A DNA stretch of 64,000 nt. It comes from Gracilimonas sp964505215 (GTDB lineage Bacteria > Bacteroidota > Rhodothermia > Balneolales > Balneolaceae). The position numbers and the translations under genes were made by a program. The stretch is taken from contig CAZDGU010000003.1 in NCBI GenBank assembly GCA_964505215.1, positions 124,001-188,000 of the forward strand. Reading direction: 5' to 3'. Shown here piece after piece: positions 1-7,124 of this stretch. A model generated the notes under the pieces. It was not told the origin of the DNA and searched no databases. It saw only the letters and a list, made by a program, of their open reading frames with translations. The first letter of the stretch is position 1, and each line of letters starts with the position of its first letter.

Positions 1-72
1 AAGATTTGGCTTAATAGGTGAAGTAGTATTTTGACAGCTAAGTGTAAATGATATGAATAGAAAAATTATTAA

Positions 73-807
73 GGGTCAAGACAACTTAAGGAAATTTAAA
101 ATTCCGTAAGTTGTTGTATGCCAATTAATAACAAATATGTTTACCGTTCACGAATTTCAGAGGCCAAATTCAGGCAGCTTTTAAAGCTCTTTTGCCTGGA
201 TTTGACTGCCACTCAGATAGCCGAATTGCCCCATTTGAGTCGTAATTCTGTGAATAAGTATTTGAAGGCGATTCGTCAGCGCATTGCTCAGCTTTGCGAG
301 AGCGAATCTCCCTTTAGTGGTCAAGTTGAAGTCGATGAATCTTACTTCGGTGCCCGTCGGGCCAAAGGCAAACGAGGCCGGGGAGCTCGAGGTAAAACCA
401 TTGTCTTCGGAATCTTTAAACGTAATGGAAACGTGTATACAGAAATTGTCCCAGATGCTTCGAAAAAGAGCCTTCAGCGGGTTATTAGAGGTAAAGTAAA
501 TCCTAATAGCATCATACACTCTGACGGGTGGAGAGGCTATAACGGACTGGTGGATCTGGGCTATGCCAAACACCTTCGGGTTGATCATGGTCGTAATGAA
601 TTTGTCACCTCGGCCAGTCATATAAATGGCATTGAAGGATTCTGGGGGTTCGCTAAAACCCGGCTGGTTAAGTGTCGTGGGATGCATCCGTCTACGTTCT
701 ATTTGCATCTAAAAGAGTCTGAGTTTCGATTTAATTATCGCAAAGAAAATATTTATCCAAAATTGTTAACATTCATCCGTCAAGAACCGCTTAAGTTGTC
801 TTGACCC
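73..807 (+). mobile_element. IS1595-family insertion sequence, complete
   Basis: A 735-bp element bounded by perfect 18-bp terminal inverted repeats: 73-90 reads gggtcaagacaacttaag and 790-807 is its exact reverse complement. It is flanked by an identical 8-bp direct repeat, attattaa, at 65-72 and 808-815, the target duplication length known for IS1595-family elements. The single transposase gene fills the element and its stop codon lies inside the right repeat. Ends, duplication and reading frame are all intact, so the copy looks recent and probably functional. The compact size suggests the IS1016-like subgroup (inference). Confidence 0.95.
118..804 (+). CDS. IS1595-family (IS1016/ISXO2-like) transposase
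   Basis: A 228-residue DDE-type transposase that cuts and joins the ends of its own element. Residues 28-60 look like a helix-turn-helix (TQIAELPHLSRNSVNKYLKAI). The catalytic core shows the first Asp in VDESYFG (D73), the second in HSDGW (D136), and the terminal block HINGIEGFWGFAK (residues 168-180), characteristic of this family. A basic glycine-rich stretch (KGKRGRGARGK, about 83-93) follows the first catalytic block. The length is normal for the small IS1016-like group. The start lies 28 bp inside the left inverted repeat; no strong ribosome binding site is visible, as is common for transposases. Confidence 0.93.
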   Translation: MPINNKYVYRSRISEAKFRQLLKLFCLDLTATQIAELPHLSRNSVNKYLKAIRQRIAQLCESESPFSGQVEVDESYFGARRAKGKRGRGARGKTIVFGIFKRNGNVYTEIVPDASKKSLQRVIRGKVNPNSIIHSDGWRGYNGLVDLGYAKHLRVDHGRNEFVTSASHINGIEGFWGFAKTRLVKCRGMHPSTFYLHLKESEFRFNYRKENIYPKLLTFIRQEPLKLS

Positions 808-895
808 ATTATTAATTTTTTCATAACGATCCATCTTTTGTAGTGATCAATATAACTGTTTAGCGAAATAAAAATAGTATGCCACCTAACATCAC

Positions 896-926
896 AATAG
901 CCGGGCAGTTTTGCCGGCTTTTTATT
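896..926 (+). terminator. Intrinsic terminator, rightward
   Basis: GCCGG and its complement CCGGC flank a short loop (gccgggcagttttgccggc) followed by tttttatttc on the + strand. It probably ended a transcript entering from the left before the IS inserted. Confidence 0.55.
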
Positions 927-948
927 TCTCCGGGTTTGATGAGACCAT

Positions 949-996
949 AAAAAAAGCCCAAGCTGAAATGAGGATCATCAGCTTTGGGCTTTTTTG
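949..996 (-). terminator. Intrinsic terminator downstream of fadE
   Basis: A long hairpin in which AAAAAAGCCCAAGCTGA pairs with TCAGCTTTGGGCTTTTTT across a ten-base loop. T-runs on both strands make it usable in both directions. It lies about 60 bp beyond the stop codon of the fadE gene. Confidence 0.85.
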
Positions 997-1053
997 TTCA
1001 ACAAAGAAAAGCAGTAAAACTACTTTTCACTCAGGAGATATTTATTGCCTGTA

Positions 1054-3513
1054 TTAAACTTTAGCAGGTTTTGTGGGCGTTTCGTTTAGGTATTCCTCCA
1101 TGGTAAATTCATCAACCTGAATAGCATCATTACGTGCACGCTCGGTTTCCTTTACCAACTCGGCTTCTTCCTGAGTCAAAACTCCTTTTTCAACCGCTAA
1201 ATCAGCAATATCTAAATATGGTTCTTTTGGAAGTTTTTTAGCTTTAATTGCTTTATACATCTTTTTAAAAGATGGCCAGGCCCGCTCGTTTAGCTCCATG
1301 GTGTACTCATACCTTCCCAAGGTTGACTCTTTATCTGTGGGCAGATACATGCCGGAAGTGATGTGATCACGATCAGCTCCTCGGGTTTGCATAGCTTGTG
1401 CTACTTTATGTCCCAGTTTATCAGAAGGATAGGTGCCAATCGGATTCAATCTTCCCCAAACGCCGGCAAGTCTGAAAGCCCACGTTAATCCGGGAACCTT
1501 AATTTCCCGCATGATGTCTTCAAAAGCCTGCTGCATTCTCCAGAAGCTGTATTCCATAGCCCATTCGAAATAGGGGAGATCCGCTTCTCGTCGTCCTTCG
1601 GCTTCAAAGCGGCGCAATGTTCCCGAAGCCAAGTACATAAAGCTTAGAATATCTGCATAACGTCCGGCAATTTTTTCTTTCATTTTTAACGCTCCGCCAT
1701 ACGAACCCAAGGCGATGTCGGTATAAAAAGCGAAGGATGCAGAAGCCCAGGCTAACTTTTTGAAGTATTTGGAAGCCGGACCGCTTACCGGTGAGCTTGC
1801 CAATTTACCACGGGTTATGCTTAGTACTTTGCTACGCACAAGGTTTGTTGCAACGTGACCAATGTGCTTCCAGAAGTTATCATCAAACGCTTTGACGTCT
1901 TTATTCATCAGCGCGTCAATTTCATTATATGCATAAGGATGGCAGCGAATGGCGCCCTGACCGAAAATCATGAGCGTTCGGGTAAGAATGTTAGCTCCCT
2001 CCACGGTAATGGCAATTGGAAGCGCCGTATAGCTGCTGGCAAATATATTTCGGGGTCCGCGAGAAATACCCGCACCGCCCACAATATCCATGGAGTCGTT
2101 CACAATTTCGCGGCCTAATTCTGTGAAATTATACTTAGCAATGGCCGTAACTACTGCCGGTTTTTGGCCACTGTCTAAACCGCCGGTGGTAAATCTGCGA
2201 GCACCTTCCATCAGGTACGTGTAGCCGCCAATGCGCGCCATGGGTTCTTCAACGCCTTCAAACTTTCCAATATTCAACCCAAACTGTTTACGGAAAGCCG
2301 TGTAGGCTCCAATAGCCCGCGTTGCCACTTTCGAACCTCCGGCGCTTTGGGCAGGAAGAGAAATTCCACGTCCTACGGCCAGCGATTCCATCAGCATTTG
2401 CCAGCCTTTACCGGCTCCCGCTTCCCCGCCAATAATGCTGTCAACAGGAATAATCACATCATTCCCGGTAACCGGACAGTTATGGAAAGGAATGCCTAAT
2501 GGGTCGTGTCGGCGACCTAAAACAACGCCTTCTGTATCGGAAGGAACCAGTGCGCAGGTAATGCCTCTGTGTTCTTCTTCGCTCAACAAGTGCTCGGGAT
2601 CTTTCAGATTGAAGGCAATACCGAGTACGGTAGAAATGGAAGCCAGCGTGATATAACGCTTTTCAAAGTTCATGCGTAAATACAACTTTCCATCTTCTCC
2701 TTTAAATACTACGCCCTCCGAGCGCATGCTGCCCGCATCTGAGCCGGCATTAGGTTCTGTTAAACCAAAAGCCGGAATTTCTTCACCGATAGCCAGCTTT
2801 GGCAGGTAATGGTCTTTTTGAGCTTCGGTTCCATAGTGAAGTAGTAACTCGGCCGGTCCTAATGAATTTGGAACCATTACCGTGGTGGCTAAGGGGCCGC
2901 AGCGAGAAGCCAGCTTTGCCACAATAGCAGAATGAGCCGTAGCTGAAAACTCCAATCCACCATATTTTTTGGGAATGATTAAGCCGAAGAATTTTTCTTT
3001 TCGCATAAACTCCCAGGTTTCGTCGGTGAACTCTTTATCCACCATAACGTCCCAGTCGTTTACCATGGCACAGAGTTCCTCCACCGGGCCATCCATATAT
3101 GCCTGCTCTTCTTCGGTAAGTTCGGGATATTCTTCATCCAAAATGCGTTTGAAGTTGGGCTTCCCCGAAAACAACTCGCCTTCAACCCAAACATTACCTG
3201 CTTCAATAGCAGTTTGCTCGGTTTCAGAAATGGTAGGCAAGAAGTTGAGAGCGTCCAGCAGTTTCATTAAAGGAGCGCTGAGCACCACGCGCCGAATCGG
3301 TTTGAAACTAAACACCAATACCACAACGGTAAAGGCTATAAAAAGCCATCCGGGTGCATTCAGGCCAATTAATCCTGCGTAACCGGCTATGGCCCAAAGC
3401 CAGAGCGGAGCGCCCGTATATCCAAATACGAGTGCGATGAGAACGGCCGAAATAATAGAGGCCCAAAGTGGGATATCACTGAAAAATCCAAGTAGTGAGG
3501 TTAATGCTTCCAT
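1054..3513 (-). CDS. fadE: Acyl-CoA dehydrogenase, FadE type
   Basis: Catalyses the first, FAD-dependent step of fatty-acid beta-oxidation, making trans-2-enoyl-CoA from acyl-CoA. At 819 residues it matches the long membrane-linked FadE type (E. coli FadE is about 814) rather than ordinary 380-residue acyl-CoA dehydrogenases. Residues 10-70 are strongly hydrophobic with two or three predicted membrane segments. The acyl-CoA dehydrogenase core follows, with FGLTEPNAGSDAGSM near residue 250 marking the flavin/substrate-binding middle domain and VGGAGISRGPRN near 480 in the C-terminal helical domain. The last 300 residues correspond to the FadE-specific DUF1974 extension. It is transcribed just after the tetR gene (21-bp gap), so that regulator probably controls it. 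The family call is firm; chain-length preference cannot be read from sequence. Confidence 0.93.
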   Translation of the reverse strand: MEALTSLLGFFSDIPLWASIISAVLIALVFGYTGAPLWLWAIAGYAGLIGLNAPGWLFIAFTVVVLVFSFKPIRRVVLSAPLMKLLDALNFLPTISETEQTAIEAGNVWVEGELFSGKPNFKRILDEEYPELTEEEQAYMDGPVEELCAMVNDWDVMVDKEFTDETWEFMRKEKFFGLIIPKKYGGLEFSATAHSAIVAKLASRCGPLATTVMVPNSLGPAELLLHYGTEAQKDHYLPKLAIGEEIPAFGLTEPNAGSDAGSMRSEGVVFKGEDGKLYLRMNFEKRYITLASISTVLGIAFNLKDPEHLLSEEEHRGITCALVPSDTEGVVLGRRHDPLGIPFHNCPVTGNDVIIPVDSIIGGEAGAGKGWQMLMESLAVGRGISLPAQSAGGSKVATRAIGAYTAFRKQFGLNIGKFEGVEEPMARIGGYTYLMEGARRFTTGGLDSGQKPAVVTAIAKYNFTELGREIVNDSMDIVGGAGISRGPRNIFASSYTALPIAITVEGANILTRTLMIFGQGAIRCHPYAYNEIDALMNKDVKAFDDNFWKHIGHVATNLVRSKVLSITRGKLASSPVSGPASKYFKKLAWASASFAFYTDIALGSYGGALKMKEKIAGRYADILSFMYLASGTLRRFEAEGRREADLPYFEWAMEYSFWRMQQAFEDIMREIKVPGLTWAFRLAGVWGRLNPIGTYPSDKLGHKVAQAMQTRGADRDHITSGMYLPTDKESTLGRYEYTMELNERAWPSFKKMYKAIKAKKLPKEPYLDIADLAVEKGVLTQEEAELVKETERARNDAIQVDEFTMEEYLNETPTKPAKV

Positions 3514-3534
3514 GATGTCAATACTCTGTTAAAT

Positions 3535-4134
3535 TTATGATACGGTGGAGCGAACTAAAAATCCTTGTACAATAAGTTCAATGGATTTCTGTATAAATTG
3601 TTCGCTATTAATGCGGCTGTCTAAACGTCGGTTCAGCACAACAGAAACTACGCCGTGCAGCTGTGCCCAAATAGAGTAGGCAGCCACTAAAGGTTTTTCT
3701 ACTTCCATAAGTCCTTTCGAAACGCTTTCTTCTATGGTTTTGACTAATAATTCGTAAGCACGCCGGGCTTTTCTGAATTTCTCTTTTGGATATCGCCCCA
3801 TGGCCTCCGGTCGTATTCGGTAAATGATCTCATATTTCTCGGGGTGATTGAGGGCAAACTCCACATAGCTTTCAATAATTACCTGAAAGCGCTCAATACT
3901 ATCCGTAATGTGCTGTGCTTTTGCTTCAATAAACTGGCTGAGATCTTCTACGGCCTCTTCAATTAAAGTGTGCAGCAGATGATCTTTATTATCAAAATAA
4001 AGATAGATGCTGGTTGCCGACACCCCGGCCTGATGCGCAATCTTACGCATAGACAGCGATTTATAGCCGTTTTTGTACAGCAAATGTCGGCTTATGTCTA
4101 AGAGCTGATCTCGTAAAGGGTTTGTTTCGTTCAT
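3535..4134 (-). CDS. TetR/AcrR-family transcriptional regulator
   Basis: A 199-residue repressor-type protein. The N-terminal TetR DNA-binding domain is clear: MRKIAHQAGVSATSIYLYFDNKDHLLHTLIEEA at about residues 24-56 is the helix-turn-helix with the conserved G..AS...Y.YF..K spacing. The C-terminal half is the usual divergent ligand-binding domain (TetR_C_33-like, tentative). It precedes fadE on the same strand, a common arrangement for regulators that sense acyl-CoA and control beta-oxidation. A perfect palindrome sits just before its start codon, consistent with autoregulation of the tetR-fadE unit. The acyl-CoA ligand is inference from context. Confidence 0.9.
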   Translation of the reverse strand: MNETNPLRDQLLDISRHLLYKNGYKSLSMRKIAHQAGVSATSIYLYFDNKDHLLHTLIEEAVEDLSQFIEAKAQHITDSIERFQVIIESYVEFALNHPEKYEIIYRIRPEAMGRYPKEKFRKARRAYELLVKTIEESVSKGLMEVEKPLVAAYSIWAQLHGVVSVVLNRRLDSRINSEQFIQKSIELIVQGFLVRSTVS

Positions 4135-4146
4135 TCTATAAGTTAG

Positions 4147-4161
4147 GTTAACACTGTTAAC
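4147..4161. promoter_or_regulatory. Palindromic operator candidate for the TetR regulator
   Basis: GTTAACACTGTTAAC is a perfect 7+1+7 palindrome centred 20 bp upstream of the tetR start codon, where an autorepressing TetR protein would bind. No second copy was noticed nearby. Assignment rests on symmetry and position. Confidence 0.6.
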
Positions 4162-4757
4162 TTCCTTAATGTAATCATTCCCAGCTGAAAATCAACCCTT
4201 GGCTGAATATTTGTTTTTAGGGTTGATGAAAGGCCGTGATTTCGGGTCAGCTCAGACATAAAGTTGTTGTTTAAATTTATGGTATCTGAACCGGGTGGTT
4301 GGGGACGAGGTTATTTGGTGGTTTGGGTGAGGAAAACCACGCAACGCTCGCAGGTGCTGTGCACGCTGCGAGGTTGGCTTCATCAGAAATAAAGTAGAAC
4401 CTGCGAGCGTCCGGCGGACCTCGAAGCGTTCGGGGTATAGGTAAGTAAATACTTTTCTATAGATTATTTTCATTCCTAAACCTCGGAGGTCTTTTGGCGA
4501 ACAGCTATTTCCTGATCATTGGGTTTTAGACCTCCGAGGTTTATTTAATTCAGGAGAGAGCCGGGTGATGGAATGGCTAAAGTGACATGGGCTTAATCTG
4601 TCCTATCCATCGCCCCGTATCTTACCGAAATTCCACCAAGTTTTATATGAGGAAACGAAATGATGGATTATTAAGGCAGTTTAGCTCAGGTTACTGCCTG
4701 AATGATTTACGAAAGACCGAACGACCGATTTGTGGTAAGTGGCTTTCCTGCTTTTCA
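4162..4757. repeat. Gene-free region with palindromic intergenic repeats
   Basis: No credible gene. The left half holds imperfect copies of a GC-rich unit (cgcaacgctcgcaggt at about 4336, acctgcgagcgtccg at about 4399, acctcgaagcgttcgg near 4418). At 4477-4491 taaacctcggaggtc is perfectly inverted at 4529-4543, forming a 15-bp stem with a 37-base loop. The pattern is that of small dispersed palindromic elements. The hairpin may also terminate the trmB operon, although it lies on the tetR side. Confidence 0.6.
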
Positions 4758-5414
4758 TCACCCCAGCCGAAACTGCAGGTACTTGATAGCTTTTTTGTTG
4801 GCGAGATGTTTTTTTTCGTAATAGGTGATGATGGAAAGTTTGGGATCGTTCGGGCGATTGGCGTGTACATCAGGCTCATCAATAAGCAGTTGAAGGTCTT
4901 CTTGTTCAATTATTTCTTTGGTGTATGAGTAAAGTACATCACTGTCTGTTTTAAGGTGAATGAGTCCGTTCGGCTTCATTACTTTTTGATAAAGTTCTAT
5001 GAATTTGGGAGCCGTCAGTCGCTTACGTTCTTTTTTGATGTATGGATCAGAAAAGACAATCCATATTTCACTGACTTCATCTTCCCCAAAAAACTGATCC
5101 AGATGATCGATATACGCCCGGAGATAGCGGACGTTCTCTAATTGTTGCTCAAGAGCACCGGTAGCACCCAGCCACAAGCGGTTTCCTTTAATATCTATGC
5201 CCACGTAATTTTTGAGCGGCTCCAGCTGTGCCAGTCCGAGAGAGTATTCTCCTTTTCCACACGCCAGCTCTAATACAATAGGCTTATTATTTTTAAACAC
5301 ATCGGAGTTCCATTTCCCTCTGGGAGCAGGGTGGCCTTCATCAAAATCTGTATAGATAAGCGTGTTAGAAAGCTTGGGCAGTTCTTGCTTTCGCTTTTCT
5401 TTTAATTTAGCCAT
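4758..5414 (-). CDS. trmB: tRNA (guanine-N7-)-methyltransferase
   Basis: Uses S-adenosylmethionine to methylate N7 of G46 in the variable loop of tRNAs. The 218-residue length fits TrmB. The SAM-binding motif is IVLELACGKGEYSLGLA (about 46-62), followed by NYVGIDIKGNRLWLGA and the family-specific EIWIVFSDPYIKKERKRLTAPKFIELY block; bacterial TrmB usually has F.DPW.K.RH.KRR here, so DPYIKKERKRL is a recognisable variant of the Bacteroidota type. It is the last gene of a three-gene run with pdxH (15 bp upstream) and the thioredoxin-like gene. Confidence 0.9.
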   Translation of the reverse strand: MAKLKEKRKQELPKLSNTLIYTDFDEGHPAPRGKWNSDVFKNNKPIVLELACGKGEYSLGLAQLEPLKNYVGIDIKGNRLWLGATGALEQQLENVRYLRAYIDHLDQFFGEDEVSEIWIVFSDPYIKKERKRLTAPKFIELYQKVMKPNGLIHLKTDSDVLYSYTKEIIEQEDLQLLIDEPDVHANRPNDPKLSIITYYEKKHLANKKAIKYLQFRLG

Positions 5415-5429
5415 CGGTTAAAATGTGTA

Positions 5430-6074
5430 CTAAGGTGCCAGCCTTTTGATTTCCCAGTGGCTTTCCGAACCCTCATATTTAATGCGGTCATGAAGGCGGC
5501 TCCGGCGGCCTTGCCAAAATTCAAAAAGCTCGGGCGTAAGTTTATATCCTCCCCATGTTTCCGGCATGGGAACCGGCTTATTGGCATATTGCTGCTTAAC
5601 TTTAGAAAAAGATTGCTCCAGAAACTCCCGGTTAGGTACTTCAGCACTCTGATTTGAAACCAAGGCGCCCAGCTGACTTTCGTGCGGTCGCTGTTTAAAA
5701 TAGGCTTCACTTTCTTCCCGGCTCAGCTTCTGAACCTTGCCTTCAATCCGAACCTGACGTTCCAGCTCCAACCACAGAAAATTAAGAGAAGCATGTGGAT
5801 TTTGAGCTAATTCACGTCCTTTTGCGCTGGCGTAATTGGTGTAAAACACCAGTCCGCCATCTTCCAAACCCTTGAGCAATACTACCCGGGCGTGAGGTTT
5901 TCCGCTGCCGTCAACCGTAGCCAAGGTCATAGCATTAGGTTCGGGGACTTGAGAAGTTATAGCCTCGCTCATCCACTGCTCAAACTGCCGAAATGGATTT
6001 TTGTCCACATCAGATTCATCCAGTGAGTTTTTGGAGTATTCTTCGCGAAGCTTCTGCAGTTTTTTATTGTTCAT
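5430..6074 (-). CDS. pdxH: Pyridoxamine/pyridoxine 5'-phosphate oxidase
   Basis: FMN-dependent oxidase that converts pyridoxamine or pyridoxine 5'-phosphate to pyridoxal 5'-phosphate, the last step of vitamin B6 synthesis and salvage. It has 214 residues, the normal size. Recognisable blocks are AMTLATVDGSGKPHARVVLLKG (about 48-69), GLVFYTNYASAKGRELAQNPHASLNFLW, QVRIEGKVQKLS and the C-terminal FWQGRRSRLHDRIKYE with the conserved Arg/His cofactor contacts, ending in RLAP as is typical. It lies between the thioredoxin-like gene and trmB with short gaps, so the three are probably one transcript. Confidence 0.96.
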   Translation of the reverse strand: MNNKKLQKLREEYSKNSLDESDVDKNPFRQFEQWMSEAITSQVPEPNAMTLATVDGSGKPHARVVLLKGLEDGGLVFYTNYASAKGRELAQNPHASLNFLWLELERQVRIEGKVQKLSREESEAYFKQRPHESQLGALVSNQSAEVPNREFLEQSFSKVKQQYANKPVPMPETWGGYKLTPELFEFWQGRRSRLHDRIKYEGSESHWEIKRLAP

Positions 6075-6083
6075 ATAAAAATG

Positions 6084-6653
6084 CTATCCGTAATAATCAG
6101 GCTCGTTGCCGGGTTTCCATTTAATGTTGCAGCCAAGGCTGGGTACTTGTTCGTTCTCCGGTATTTGTTCTCCATTCAGCAAAGCATCCAGTGCTTTCCT
6201 TAAATCGTTACCGGTTACGGAGACGTCATTTTTGGGACGGCTGCCATCAAACTGTCCGCGATATACCAGTTTTTGCTGTTCATCAAACACAAACAGATCG
6301 GGTGTACAGGCCGCTTTATAAGCTTTTGCAACTTCTTGGCTTTCATCGTAAAGATAAGGGAATGGATAACCCTTCTCGGCCATTTTGTCGGGAGCATCTT
6401 CAGGATATTTTTCAACATCGTTCGAGCTGATGGCGATAAAACCAATGCCTTTTGAAATATACTCGTTAGCTACGCGCACAAGTTCATCCTCAATATGCAA
6501 AACATACGGGCAGTGATTGCAAATAAACATGATTACGAAGCCTTTACTCTGCTTTGCGTAATTAAGTGAAACCGATCCTCCATTTACACTTTGAAGGTTA
6601 AAATCCGGTGCCATTGTTCCAATTTCCAACATGGTAGATGGGGTGGAAGCCAT
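6084..6653 (-). CDS. Thioredoxin-fold AhpC/TSA-family protein
   Basis: A 189-residue peroxiredoxin/thioredoxin-like protein. The fold is shown by APDFNLQSVNGGSVSLNYAKQSKGFVIMFICNHCPYV: the CNHC sequence is a CxxC redox site directly after the central strand. YDESQEVAKAYKAACTPDLFVFDEQQKLVYRGQFD follows, with the cis-Pro segment TPD. No signal peptide is visible, so it is probably cytoplasmic. It belongs to the widespread 'CNHCPYV' subfamily of unknown substrate. It is the first gene of the operon with pdxH and trmB; nothing in the sequence links its function to theirs. Confidence 0.85.
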   Translation of the reverse strand: MASTPSTMLEIGTMAPDFNLQSVNGGSVSLNYAKQSKGFVIMFICNHCPYVLHIEDELVRVANEYISKGIGFIAISSNDVEKYPEDAPDKMAEKGYPFPYLYDESQEVAKAYKAACTPDLFVFDEQQKLVYRGQFDGSRPKNDVSVTGNDLRKALDALLNGEQIPENEQVPSLGCNIKWKPGNEPDYYG

Positions 6654-7124
6654 AATATTCAGGTTTTACAGTTAGCAATTGTTTATTGAAGGTTTGAAAG
6701 AGTTGGTGAACCGGCGGTTATTTTCAAACTCAAAAAGCTTAAACGTATGTATATAAAGAGATTGAGCAAACAGCGGTTGCCATACCTTCCACATAAAATC
6801 ACTCTCAAAGATATTGAATGATAGCGACAAAAGAGCAAATCAATTATAAAACATGATTATTGATTACTGTAACAGGTATAAACAAGATTTGTATATGCTT
6901 AATTCATAGCATATACAAAAGCACAAGTGCGCAGTTTGCGGTAATTATTTGTGAAATGGCTTTAAAACGGAAGACCCACATAATAGATTCAGTTTAATCA
7001 TTTATTTCATCACGAATTAGTGTGTAATTAAAATCATAAAAATTAAATTTTACAATTACTCTTTCGCTTAAAAAACCTTATCATGGGAGCTTACAAATAG
7101 TCTATTTATAAATAAGTAAAATAC
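6654..7124. promoter_or_regulatory. Intergenic control region with an 11-bp inverted repeat
   Basis: An AT-rich 471-bp gap between divergently transcribed genes, so it should hold promoters both ways. TTTGTATATGC at 6888-6898 is perfectly inverted at 6909-6919 with a ten-base spacer. There is no T-run after it, so it is more likely an operator than a terminator. No gene recognised. Confidence 0.45.

Noticed and set aside
4252..4928. Open frames of 73 and 113 codons in the region between tetR and trmB
   Set aside because: They lie inside repeat units or antisense to trmB and have no protein-like composition or start context.
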